From assembly GCA_050181465.1 (NCBI GenBank), contig JBFXDD010000011.1:53126-117125 (forward strand): a stretch of 64,000 nucleotides of DNA. The letters run 5' to 3'. Made by a program: the position numbers and the translations under genes. The stretch is from JACRLW01 sp050181465 (GTDB lineage Bacteria; Planctomycetota; UBA1135; UBA2386). The notes below the pieces were generated by a model that worked only from the letters and a program-made list of their open reading frames with translations, had not been told where the DNA came from and did no database searches. Every line of letters starts with the position of its first letter. Positions within the stretch are counted from its first letter, which is position 1. This document shows positions 19,771 to 27,829 of the stretch, one piece after another.

Positions 19771-21024
19771 ATGGAAGCCCCGCGCCGACCTCTTCGACCA
19801 CACGATGCCGCGAGCGCGATCGACTGGGAGAGCTTCTATCGCAACTACCGGAAGCCCGGTTATGTGACGGGCTTCGAGATCGTCAACAAGCTCGGCGGGG
19901 GCGTGTTCGGGGTCGTCTTCAAGGCGCGGAAGGAATCGATCGGCAAGGACTACGCCATCAAGTTCCTCAAGGTCGATGACGAGGGCGTTCGTGACGCGGT
20001 GCTTCGTGAGCTCGAGAGCGTCGATCACTTCGCCCAGATCGATCATCCGAATCTGGTCTCGATCGAAGACAAGGGCACGGTCGACGGCATCCCGTTCATC
20101 GTGATGAGCTATGCGGGCCAGGAGACGCTTCGCACCCGAATCGACGACCGGAGCCTTTCCCGCGACGATGCCCTACGGATCTTCATCCAGGCGGCCCGTG
20201 GCGTCCAAGCCCTGCACGAACACAGTCTCGTGCACTTCGATCTCAAGCCCGCAAACATCTTCCTCAAAGGCGATATCGCGCGGGTCGGCGACTACGGCCT
20301 GAGCAAACTGGTGACCGAGTCCAGAAACTCGCTCTCCTTCGGTCGCGGCACGCCCTACTACATGGCGCCCGAGATGCTCAAGCGGCGCGGGGACGCGCGC
20401 AGCGACATCTATTCGCTCGGGGTCATCCTCTACGAATGTCTCACCGGCAGTGTGCCGTTCCGAGGCGACAGCGAGTGGGAAGTGCTGCGCAAGCACGAGA
20501 ATGATGCGCCGGAGATTCCAGCGAGCGTGGGCGTGGTGGAGCGGGCGGTGATCCTTCGCTGTTTGGCCAAAGACCCGCTGGATCGATTCCAGTCGGTCAG
20601 CGATCTGCTGCACGCGCTCTCGGCTCCGGCCGCCTTGGGCGAGAGTCTCGTGATTCCCTTCGCACGGCCGGCAGCACGAACCGCGTCGACCGAGGAGCCC
20701 GCGGCCGTCGGGCGAAGCCCTGCCGTCCCTCCCGCGGCCTCTCCGCCGACACCGAGGACTTCGGCGGCGCAACTGCCCGCCGAGTCGCCCCGATCGTTCC
20801 CCGCCGTCGCCGTTCTCGCGGTCTTCCGCGCCTTGGAAGTGCTGGTGATCGCTACCTTGACCCCGATCAAGGCGATCGCCAGCGGGGTCGGGAACCTCCT
20901 CGGGTTCACGATCCAGCTACCCTTCAAGCTGATGGCGATCGTGTTCACGATCGCGGGCTACTTGGTCGTCGGACTCGCCTTCGGCATGTTGCTGATTGCA
21001 GTCCTCAAGCTGTTCGCGAGATGA
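19771..21024 (+). CDS. Serine/threonine protein kinase with C-terminal membrane segments
   Basis: The 417-residue protein contains a Hanks-type kinase domain (about residues 30-285). It has LGGGVFGVVFKA (glycine loop), YAIKFLK (catalytic Lys), HFDLKPANIF (catalytic loop, HFD in place of HRD), GDYGLSKL (DYG in place of DFG) and GTPYYMAPEML. A Pro/Ala-rich linker follows. The C-terminus has two hydrophobic stretches (AVLAVFRALEVLVIATLTPI, LMAIVFTIAGYLVVGLAFGMLLIAV), suggesting membrane anchoring with a cytosolic kinase. Its stop overlaps the start of the ECF sigma gene (ATGA), which in turn overlaps the putative anti-sigma gene, so the three are translationally coupled. Confidence 0.92.
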   Translation: MEAPRRPLRPHDAASAIDWESFYRNYRKPGYVTGFEIVNKLGGGVFGVVFKARKESIGKDYAIKFLKVDDEGVRDAVLRELESVDHFAQIDHPNLVSIEDKGTVDGIPFIVMSYAGQETLRTRIDDRSLSRDDALRIFIQAARGVQALHEHSLVHFDLKPANIFLKGDIARVGDYGLSKLVTESRNSLSFGRGTPYYMAPEMLKRRGDARSDIYSLGVILYECLTGSVPFRGDSEWEVLRKHENDAPEIPASVGVVERAVILRCLAKDPLDRFQSVSDLLHALSAPAALGESLVIPFARPAARTASTEEPAAVGRSPAVPPAASPPTPRTSAAQLPAESPRSFPAVAVLAVFRALEVLVIATLTPIKAIASGVGNLLGFTIQLPFKLMAIVFTIAGYLVVGLAFGMLLIAVLKLFAR

Positions 21025-21689
21025 TGGGCCGCATGCCTGCCGCGGACGCCCAAGAGATCGAGAAGCTCAAGTCGATGGATGAATCGGCCTGGGAACGCCT
21101 CCAGGACCAGTTCGGTCGCCGTGTCTATTTCTTCGTGAAGCGCTGGGTGGGTGACCACCAGACGGCCGAGGACCTGACGCAGGACGTGTTCGTGGGGGCC
21201 GTCAAGGGCATCGCCCGATTCGATCCCGAGTTCACCTTGGATCAGTTCGTGTTCGGGATCGCGCGCAATCGAGTGATCGATCACTTCCGCAAGCACAAGT
21301 TGCCTTTGATTCCGGCAAAGGGCGACCCGGACAGCGATCGGAGCGCCGTGTGGATCGAGAACATGCCATCACCCGAGTCCGCACCGCCGACGAGTGATCT
21401 CGTGGCGACCGAAGACGGGCTGCGGCGACGGAATGTGCTCGGCCGGATCCTCCGCGAATTCGTGGGCGAGCTTTGGGACGCCGGGGAATTCCAGAAGCTC
21501 ATGGTTCTCGAGTACCTCTTCGTTCTCGGCGGGCGCAACAAGGATGCGGCGGTTCGATTCGGGATCCCGGACGAGAAGCACGTGGCGGGAATCAAGTTCC
21601 GCGCGGTCGAGAAGTTGCGCGGACTTGCTCGTCAGAACGATCCGAACCATTCGCTGTTCATGGACCTGTGGGGGCCGGGGTCGCGATGA
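21021..21689 (+). CDS. ECF RNA polymerase sigma factor
   Basis: The 222-residue protein has region 2 (DQFGRRVYFFVKRWVGDHQTAEDLTQDVFVGA, FVFGIARNRVIDHFRK) and a divergent region 4 (FQKLMVLEYLFVLGGRNKDAAVRFGI then HVAGIKFRAVEKL). The region 2-4 linker is longer than usual (about 50 residues). It overlaps the kinase stop and its own stop overlaps the next ORF, both as ATGA. The order kinase, sigma, Zn-type protein suggests that phosphorylation may release or tune this sigma factor; that is inference. Confidence 0.88.
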   Translation: MMGRMPAADAQEIEKLKSMDESAWERLQDQFGRRVYFFVKRWVGDHQTAEDLTQDVFVGAVKGIARFDPEFTLDQFVFGIARNRVIDHFRKHKLPLIPAKGDPDSDRSAVWIENMPSPESAPPTSDLVATEDGLRRRNVLGRILREFVGELWDAGEFQKLMVLEYLFVLGGRNKDAAVRFGIPDEKHVAGIKFRAVEKLRGLARQNDPNHSLFMDLWGPGSR

Positions 21690-21988
21690 ACCGAGAACCA
21701 TCCGATCGTGACGAGGCTTTGGGATTCACGGTGTCGTCGGTTTGGCGGCAGGAGCGGGTCTCCTGTCCGCATCCGGACGTTCTCCGAGCCTGGATGACCG
21801 GGTCGTTGGATGCCGGTGCGACTGAGTTCCTCGACTTCCATCTGAAGGAGAGCCGGTGTCCGTATTGTGCCGCTGCCGTGGAGGAGATGGGTGAGCGTGA
21901 CGCCGTGGCGGCGCGGCCGCGTGTCGAGGACCTGCGCGAGCGTCTGCTCCGTTCCACGATCGCTGCGATCCGCGCCCAGCGCGGCTGA
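21686..21988 (+). CDS. Putative zinc-binding anti-sigma factor
   Basis: This 100-residue protein starts at an ATG overlapping the sigma gene stop. It has the layout of zinc anti-sigma domains: a first helix with SCPHPDVLRAWMTGSLD and then LDFHLKESRCPYCAAAVEEM, giving His-x5-Cys-x2-Cys. No transmembrane helix is present, so a cytosolic anti-sigma protein is likely. Coupling with the sigma gene is the main support. The next 22 bp separate its stop from copy 2 of the dispersed repeat. Confidence 0.72.
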   Translation: MNREPSDRDEALGFTVSSVWRQERVSCPHPDVLRAWMTGSLDAGATEFLDFHLKESRCPYCAAAVEEMGERDAVAARPRVEDLRERLLRSTIAAIRAQRG

Positions 21989-22007
21989 GAGGGTCGCCGT
22001 CGCGCAG

Positions 22008-22184
22008 GCTCGGACGATTCGTGAGTGTCGTCGAGATCGGCGCAGGTCGATGTCCGGCATCGAGCTGCGTCGGTCGACGACCGAAGCGTAGCTGTAGTTG
22101 CGCTGCCAGGGGGAAGCCGACGTAGCGACGCCGCTGGGCGCGACTTGTGGCGATCGCAGCAGACGTTCACGAATAATCCGGGCT
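22008..22184 (+). repeat. Dispersed ~176-bp intergenic element, copy 2
   Basis: This copy begins about 20 bp after the anti-sigma gene stop and lies in a 317-bp gap. Its left end (GGACGATTCGTGAGTGTC) and right end (AGACGTTCACGAATAATCC) pair with a few mismatches. The core stem (22097-22102 with 22121-22126) reads GTTGCG/CGTAGC, which differs from other copies but still pairs if G-U wobbles are allowed. The terminal TCCGGGCT is duplicated on the right. The rest of the gap up to 22305 contains nothing else I can support. Confidence 0.85.
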
Positions 22185-22305
22185 AGTCCGGGCTGGTTTC
22201 ACGTCGACGGCGCGCACTTTCGGAATAGTCCGACCCAGCCGCGAATGGTCGCCATCGGATGTCGATGTCGACCTCCGACGCAACACGACCGGAGGTTTCA
22301 AGACC

Positions 22306-23136
22306 ATGATTCGCAAGATGCTCAAGTGGGCCGTGATCGGAACGGTGGCGGTCGGTGCCGCCGGTTTCGCGATGTTCGGCCGGCAGTTCACCAGTTACTT
22401 CGGCACTGCGGCGCGCTCGCTGCGCGACGGTGTCGCCGAGTCGATCCCCCTCGAGTTCGAACTCAAGCGCGCCCGCAACTTGATTCGGGAGATCGATCCG
22501 CAGCTGCACGACGCTCGCCGTGAGCTCGCCCAGGCTGAAGTCGACCTGGAAGGCGCCGAGGGCGACGTCATTCGACTCGAGAAGGAAGTCCAGCACGGCG
22601 AGCGGAAGCTTCGCGCCGTCAGCGCCGCCTTCGACGGCAGCGCCCCGGTGGTGCAACTCGCCAGTCACGACCGCACCCGAGTGGAGTTGGACCTCGAGCG
22701 GACCTTCGAGGTCTACAAGAACAATCGTGCGCTCCTCGAAGGCAAGCGTGGCCTAATCGAGCGTCAGCAGCGTGCCGTCACTGCCGCGCGTATGCGCCTC
22801 GACGCCGTCCGCACGGAGAAGACCCGTCTCGAGGAGATGGTGGCGTCCTTGACCACTCAGAAGCGCCAGCTCGATGCGCTGGCGGCGAGCTCGAAGACCA
22901 TCGAACTCGATGACAGTGCGCTCGGTCGTGCCAGAGACGTCCTCGATCAGGTGAAGCGTCGTTTGGACGTCGCACAGCGCATGCTGGAGGATGAGGTGTT
23001 CGCTTCGCCGTCCGACAGTTCGCCGCGCCGAGACATCGTCGGTGAGATCCAGCGCTACTTCGGTGGCGAAGAGCCTCAGGGCGGAGAGGCGTGCACGGAG
23101 CACGCTTCCGCGCCGATCACCGTCGAGATTCGCTGA
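22306..23136 (+). CDS. Membrane-anchored coiled-coil protein
   Basis: The 276-residue protein has one N-terminal hydrophobic segment (WAVIGTVAVGAAGFAMFG) preceded by a basic stretch, consistent with a signal anchor. Residues 50-230 are continuous heptad-rich helix (DARRELAQAEVDLEGAEGDVIRLEKEV, RGLIERQQRAVTAARMRLDAV). The last 40 residues are acidic and less ordered. No catalytic motif is visible. It could act as a periplasmic or cytosolic scaffold. It follows the kinase-sigma operon, but copy 2 of the repeat intervenes, so it may have its own promoter. Confidence 0.75.
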   Translation: MIRKMLKWAVIGTVAVGAAGFAMFGRQFTSYFGTAARSLRDGVAESIPLEFELKRARNLIREIDPQLHDARRELAQAEVDLEGAEGDVIRLEKEVQHGERKLRAVSAAFDGSAPVVQLASHDRTRVELDLERTFEVYKNNRALLEGKRGLIERQQRAVTAARMRLDAVRTEKTRLEEMVASLTTQKRQLDALAASSKTIELDDSALGRARDVLDQVKRRLDVAQRMLEDEVFASPSDSSPRRDIVGEIQRYFGGEEPQGGEACTEHASAPITVEIR

Positions 23137-23193
23137 TTGACGAGTTCGGACTGTGAGTGCGATCGCACCGCAGTCCGGGCCAGGACGCTGCGC

Positions 23194-23847
23194 TCACTTG
23201 TCGGCGCGGTTGGCGTCCTCGATGCGGTCGACCTTCCATTCGACCCCGATGCCGGCGAACGTGACGGCGTCGAGTGCCGGCGAGCCGGCGACCGGGGGAA
23301 GGGCGATCCGTAGGTCGCTCTGCCCGTCCGTCCGGGCTTCGATCCGCGCATGGGAGTGCATGCTGCGGACGAAGGCGCCGTCGCTCCGCCCGCCGTCCTC
23401 CGCGGTCCAGCGCACTTCCCAATAGGGTTGTCGCACGAACAGGAGCTTGAAGCCTCGGCCTGCGACGGAGAGCGTGTATTCCCGGGCGTCCGCCGAGAGT
23501 TCGCGAGTGCCGGAGACCTCGGCTGTGCCCAGAAGGTGGATCCCATCGAACTGCTCGGTGAGGCGTCGCCAAGCGACTTCGATCGCGATGGGGTCGAGCT
23601 GCTCGCGGCGCTTGAACTCTTCGGAGAGGCACCGAAAGAGGGTCTGGCGATCGGCGCGCCGGAGCGACTCCTGTAGGGTGCCCAGTGCCAGATCGGCGGT
23701 TTCGTACCGTTCCGAGATCCACACGCTGCGATCGGGACCACACCACAGTCGGGCGAGGGTGCAGCAGCCGGCCGGAAGCACTGCGACCCCGCTCAGGACC
23801 GCCATGGCAGCGAATCGCTTGGCGATCGGAAGAATCCAACGATCCAT
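23194..23847 (-). CDS. Predicted outer-membrane lipoprotein
   Basis: The 217-residue protein begins with a basic N-terminus, a hydrophobic core and a lipobox ending VLPAGC (Cys about residue 28), followed by another Cys. It should be processed by Lgt and by the LspA encoded at 2258-2842. The mature part has many aromatic residues and a repeated theme of helix then beta (LGTLQESLRRADRQTLFRCLSEEF, WRRLTEQFDGIHL). I do not recognise a domain. It is divergent from the DUF1573 gene, whose start is about 95 bp away. Confidence 0.75.
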   Translation of the reverse strand: MDRWILPIAKRFAAMAVLSGVAVLPAGCCTLARLWCGPDRSVWISERYETADLALGTLQESLRRADRQTLFRCLSEEFKRREQLDPIAIEVAWRRLTEQFDGIHLLGTAEVSGTRELSADAREYTLSVAGRGFKLLFVRQPYWEVRWTAEDGGRSDGAFVRSMHSHARIEARTDGQSDLRIALPPVAGSPALDAVTFAGIGVEWKVDRIEDANRADK

Positions 23848-23941
23848 TCCGGGAGGCTATACTCCGCCGCCCCGTTGCACGGAACCTCCGCCGGCCCAAA
23901 GCCGGCGTCCCGCGTCCCTCCCCGACGGATTTCTCATCCCG

Positions 23942-25087
23942 ATGAGCCACTTCTCCTTCGTAGCGGTCCTCGGTGCCGCCTGGTTGACCTTCTCCCCTGT
24001 GGTCGCGCAGGATCTCGGCGGCGTCCGGCAACCTCCGGGCGCTCCGACGCCGACCACCGGTCGGAACGACTGGGTTGAAGCTCCCGAGCTCGACCTTGGC
24101 ACGCACTTGGAGGGGGAGGTCGCTCGGGGCTCTTGGCGGTTCAAGAACCCCACTGCGGCTCCGCAGCAGATCAAGAGTTTCCAACCGAGCTGTGCCTGCT
24201 CGAAAGCCGTCATCCGGCTCGGCGACCGCTCCTACCGGGTGGAGAACCAGCCACGCCCGAACACGATCTATCGAATCACCACCGGCGAGGGCGGGGCGGA
24301 AGTGAAGGAGATGGTCGAGGTCGTGCCGATCGCGCCCCATGAAGAGGGCTCGGTGGACGTCGAGATCGATCTCCACAACGTCAGCGGTGCGAAGGAGGCG
24401 ACGATCACGGTCCATACCTCCGACGAGAACAACCGGCTGTTGATGCTGAAGGCCCGTGCGGTAGCCACGCAGTTCTTCCGTATCTCGCCGCCCGAGGTGT
24501 CACTCAACAAGATGCGCTGGGACGAGAAGAAGGAGTTCGAGGTTCGGATCAACTCGCCCCTGCAGAAGGACTTCTCCATCACCGGCCATGACCCACTGCC
24601 CGACCGAATGGAGATCAGCTACACGAAGGAGATGGTTGGGGAAGAGGCTTGGTGGGTCGTCAAGGGGAGCTACGGCCCCAATGTCGATCCCAAGGCCGGC
24701 GGCGGGGTCATCAACCTTCGAACCGACGTGCAGGGGAAATCGGTCCAAGTTCGGGTGTCGGCGTTCGTCGAAGGGCCGCTCACGATCACCCCTGGGTCCT
24801 TCGTCCCCTTGGGTCGCATCAGCGCCACGGAAGGACTGACCCGAGAGATCGAGATCACTCCGAACTCTGACTTCGATCTTCAGGCTGAGTCGATCGAGGT
24901 GAAGAACTTGAGCGTCGAGGACAAGTTCGTGGCGGTCGACAGCCACAAGGACGGCAAGGTCCTCAAGATTCGAATCGTCGTGCAGCCCGGTGCGCCCAAG
25001 CGACTCCTCCGCGGTGATGTGACCGTGAAGCTCAACCATCCTTCCCTTCCGATCCAAGAGTTCCAGTTCAACGGGTTCGTGCGTTGA
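23942..25087 (+). CDS. Secreted DUF1573-type protein
   Basis: The 381-residue protein has a signal peptide (MSHFSFVAVLGAAWLTFSPVVAQ). Its first mature domain has the DUF1573 pattern ELDLGTHLEGEVARGSWRFKNPTAAPQQIKSFQPSCACSK, an Ig-like fold with a Cys pair typical of this family. Two further beta-sandwich units follow (around residues 180 and 270), each with ITPNSDF or ITGHDPL type repeats. The ATG at 23942 is used; the frame is open further upstream but without homology. The stop overlaps the TTG start of the PilB-like gene (TTGA), indicating translational coupling with the secretion ATPases. Confidence 0.8.
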   Translation: MSHFSFVAVLGAAWLTFSPVVAQDLGGVRQPPGAPTPTTGRNDWVEAPELDLGTHLEGEVARGSWRFKNPTAAPQQIKSFQPSCACSKAVIRLGDRSYRVENQPRPNTIYRITTGEGGAEVKEMVEVVPIAPHEEGSVDVEIDLHNVSGAKEATITVHTSDENNRLLMLKARAVATQFFRISPPEVSLNKMRWDEKKEFEVRINSPLQKDFSITGHDPLPDRMEISYTKEMVGEEAWWVVKGSYGPNVDPKAGGGVINLRTDVQGKSVQVRVSAFVEGPLTITPGSFVPLGRISATEGLTREIEITPNSDFDLQAESIEVKNLSVEDKFVAVDSHKDGKVLKIRIVVQPGAPKRLLRGDVTVKLNHPSLPIQEFQFNGFVR

Positions 25088-26745
25088 CGGATCTACGCGC
25101 GCTGGAGACGGCGCTGGTCGAGACGTGTGGGCTGAGCAAAGAGGACGTCGAGAAGGCGCGTGCGCTCGGCAGCAGCCGAGGCATGTCACTCGAGAGAGCT
25201 GTCTTGGCGCTGGGGATCGCCCCCGAGGAGTCGGTTTGGCGGTGCTTGGCGAAAGCCGCCGGCATGGTGTTCGTCGACCCGGCAAAGGCCAAGCTCTCGC
25301 CCGAACTGCTCGCGAGAGTGCCGGCCGACCGCATCGAGCAACACCAAGCTCTACCCGTTCTCGTCAAGGACGGCGTGCTCTGGGTGGCGATCGACGATCC
25401 GCTGAAGACCTGGGTCGCGGACGATCTCGGATTTCTGGTCGGGGGAGAGGTCCGTTGTGCGCTCGCTCCACCGAAGGCCCTGAAAGCTGCGATCCAGAAG
25501 GTCTTGGGCGGGGGTAAGCCTACTGCGGATGCAGCGCGCGGCGGTGCCAAGGGAGCGGCGGCGGACGACGGCGATCCGGATGCGCCGATCATTCGCCTGG
25601 TGGAGAAGATCGTGACCGGGGCGATCGAGCAGCGCGCCAGCGACATCCACATCGAGCCCTACGAGACTCGAGTCAGGGTCCGTTACCGCATCGACGGGGT
25701 CCTGCGTGACCAAGCATCTCTCGAGCGCGCATTGCATGGTCCCCTGACCTCGCGACTCAAGATCCTCGCGTCGATGGACATCGCGGAGCGGCGCAAGCCG
25801 CAGGACGGGCGCATCGACTTTCGATCGACAGGCCGCGCGATCGACGTCCGCGCTTCGGTCTTGCCGAGCAACCACGGCGAGACGGTGGTCATGCGTCTCC
25901 TCGACAAGGATGCCGGACTCCGATCGCTGGAGTCCCTGGGATTCGTGGGCGAGGACCGCGATCGCTTCGAGGCGACGATCCGGCGACCGAACGGGATCGT
26001 CTTGGTCACCGGTCCCACGGGTTCCGGCAAGACGACCACTCTCTACGCTTCGCTGAAGCAGCTCAACCGACCGGATGTGAAGATCATCACCGCGGAGGAT
26101 CCGGTGGAGTTCAACATCGCCGGAATCAACCAGTGTCAGGTTCGAGCGGCGATCGGGCTCGACTTCGCACGCATCCTCCGCGCGATGCTTCGTCAGGCTC
26201 CCAACGTGATCCTGGTGGGCGAGATTCGCGACAAGGAGACGGCCGAGATCGCCGTGCAGGCAGCTCTGACGGGCCACTTGGTGTTCTCCACCCTGCACAC
26301 CAACGATGCTCCGTCTGCGATCACGCGGCTCGTCGACATGGGAGTGAAGCCCTTCCTGGTCTCTGCGGCAGTTCAGGCGGTGATGGCCCAACGTCTGGTC
26401 CGAGTCCTCTGCCAGCACTGCAAAGCACCTCACTCGCCGACGGAGTCCGAACTGCGTTCGGTCGGGATCGATCCTTCCATGAGCAGCGAGGGTCGTTTCA
26501 CCCGTGCGGTGGGCTGCGAGCAGTGCGAGCACTCCGGCTATCGCGGTCGTGTCGGCATCTTCGAACTCATGGTTCTCGACGGCACTCTCCGTGAGATGAT
26601 CTTCGCTGGTGAGCCCGACATGCGGCTCCGCGACTACGCGCGCTCTTCCGGCGGCATGCGATCGTTGCTGGAGGACGGTGCCCGCAAGATTCTGGCGGGC
26701 ACGACGAGCGTTGACGAGATCCTGCGCGTCACTGCAGCGGTGTGA
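25084..26745 (+). CDS. PilB/GspE-type secretion ATPase (first copy)
   Basis: This 553-residue ATPase powers pilus or pseudopilus assembly. It has the N-terminal MshEN-like domain (about residues 5-150), then the AAA+ type core with LVTGPTGSGKTTTLYASL (Walker A), ITAEDPVEFNIAGINQCQV (Asp box), ILVGEIRDKETAEIA (Walker B), and TGHLVFSTLHTNDA (His box). A tetracysteine zinc motif is present (LCQHCKAP and GCEQCEHSGYRG). It starts with TTG overlapping the DUF1573 stop. PilT follows 13 bp later. Whether it belongs to a type IV pilus or type II secretion system cannot be settled here because no platform protein gene is nearby. Confidence 0.92.
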   Translation: MTDLRALETALVETCGLSKEDVEKARALGSSRGMSLERAVLALGIAPEESVWRCLAKAAGMVFVDPAKAKLSPELLARVPADRIEQHQALPVLVKDGVLWVAIDDPLKTWVADDLGFLVGGEVRCALAPPKALKAAIQKVLGGGKPTADAARGGAKGAAADDGDPDAPIIRLVEKIVTGAIEQRASDIHIEPYETRVRVRYRIDGVLRDQASLERALHGPLTSRLKILASMDIAERRKPQDGRIDFRSTGRAIDVRASVLPSNHGETVVMRLLDKDAGLRSLESLGFVGEDRDRFEATIRRPNGIVLVTGPTGSGKTTTLYASLKQLNRPDVKIITAEDPVEFNIAGINQCQVRAAIGLDFARILRAMLRQAPNVILVGEIRDKETAEIAVQAALTGHLVFSTLHTNDAPSAITRLVDMGVKPFLVSAAVQAVMAQRLVRVLCQHCKAPHSPTESELRSVGIDPSMSSEGRFTRAVGCEQCEHSGYRGRVGIFELMVLDGTLREMIFAGEPDMRLRDYARSSGGMRSLLEDGARKILAGTTSVDEILRVTAAV

Positions 26746-26758
26746 GACGAAACACAGC

Positions 26759-27826
26759 ATGACCGATATTCACTCCCTGATGGACGCGTGCGTCGAGCAA
26801 GGCGCGTCCGACCTTCACATCTCGGTCGGTCGCGCGCCGGTCTTGCGCCGACACGGTCATCTCATCGAACTGGGTTCGGCGGGTCGCGTGAGACCGCAGG
26901 ACGTCGAGGAATGGGCAAACTCGATCCTGCCGGAGCGCAACCGCGCGGAGTTGCAGGCTGGCGGCACCACCGACTTCGGTTATGCGCATGGCGACAAGTG
27001 TCGCTTCCGCGTGAGCGTGCTCACGCAGAAGGGCAACCGCGCAATCGTGATGCGCATGATCCCGCATCGCCTCCTGTCATTCGAGCAGATCGGGTTGCCG
27101 GCCGCGGTTCGCAAGCTGTTGGATCTGCATCGTGGGCTGATCCTGGTGACCGGTCCGACCGGCTCGGGAAAGACCACTTCTCTCGCCACGATGATCGATT
27201 GGATCAATCAGAATCGGGATGTGCACATCATCACGATCGAAGATCCGATCGAGTACTACCACGAGCACAAGAAGAGTCAGGTCACTCAGCGAGAGGTCGG
27301 GAACGACGTGCCTTCGTTCGCCGAGGCGATGCGTCGTGCCCTGCGCCAGGATCCCGATGTCATCCTCTTGGGAGAAATGCGAGATCTGGAAACGACCTCG
27401 GCTGCGATCAGCGCTGCGGAGACCGGCCACTTGGTCTTTGGTACTTTGCACACCACCGGCGCCGCGCGAACCGTGGATCGAATCATCGATCAGTATCCGA
27501 CTGAACAGCAGGAGCAGATCCGTTCGCAGTTGGCGGTTGCCTTGGTCGCTGTGATTTCGCAGATCCTGGTACCGACTGCCGACGGCAAGGGTCGCGTGGC
27601 CGCTTACGAGGTGATGATCACGAACCCCGCCATCGAGAATCACATTCGCAAGACCGAGACGTTCAAGATTCCGTCGGTGATGCAGACGAGTCGACGCCAA
27701 GGCATGCAGCTCATGGACGAAGCGTTGCTCGACCTGTGGCGCGCTGGTCGGATCAGCAAGGAAGCTGCGTTGGAGCGGTCCTTCGATCGCGCCGCAGTGG
27801 AGCAGAAGATGGGCGGGGGGAGCTGA
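26759..27826 (+). CDS. pilT: Type IV pilus retraction ATPase PilT
   Basis: PilT depolymerises type IV pili and drives twitching motility. At 355 residues it has the normal PilT size, with SDLHISVGRAPVLRRHG at the N-terminus, LVTGPTGSGKTTSLATMIDWIN (Walker A), ITIEDPIEYYHEHKKSQVTQREVG, VILLGEMRDLETTSAAI (Walker B) and ETGHLVFGTLHTTGA. It lacks the zinc motif, unlike the flanking PilB-like proteins. The AIQLMDEALLDLW-type tail is near MQLMDEALLDLWRAGRIS. It is placed between two PilB-like genes. Confidence 0.93.
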   Translation: MTDIHSLMDACVEQGASDLHISVGRAPVLRRHGHLIELGSAGRVRPQDVEEWANSILPERNRAELQAGGTTDFGYAHGDKCRFRVSVLTQKGNRAIVMRMIPHRLLSFEQIGLPAAVRKLLDLHRGLILVTGPTGSGKTTSLATMIDWINQNRDVHIITIEDPIEYYHEHKKSQVTQREVGNDVPSFAEAMRRALRQDPDVILLGEMRDLETTSAAISAAETGHLVFGTLHTTGAARTVDRIIDQYPTEQQEQIRSQLAVALVAVISQILVPTADGKGRVAAYEVMITNPAIENHIRKTETFKIPSVMQTSRRQGMQLMDEALLDLWRAGRISKEAALERSFDRAAVEQKMGGGS

Positions 27827-27829
27827 TCG

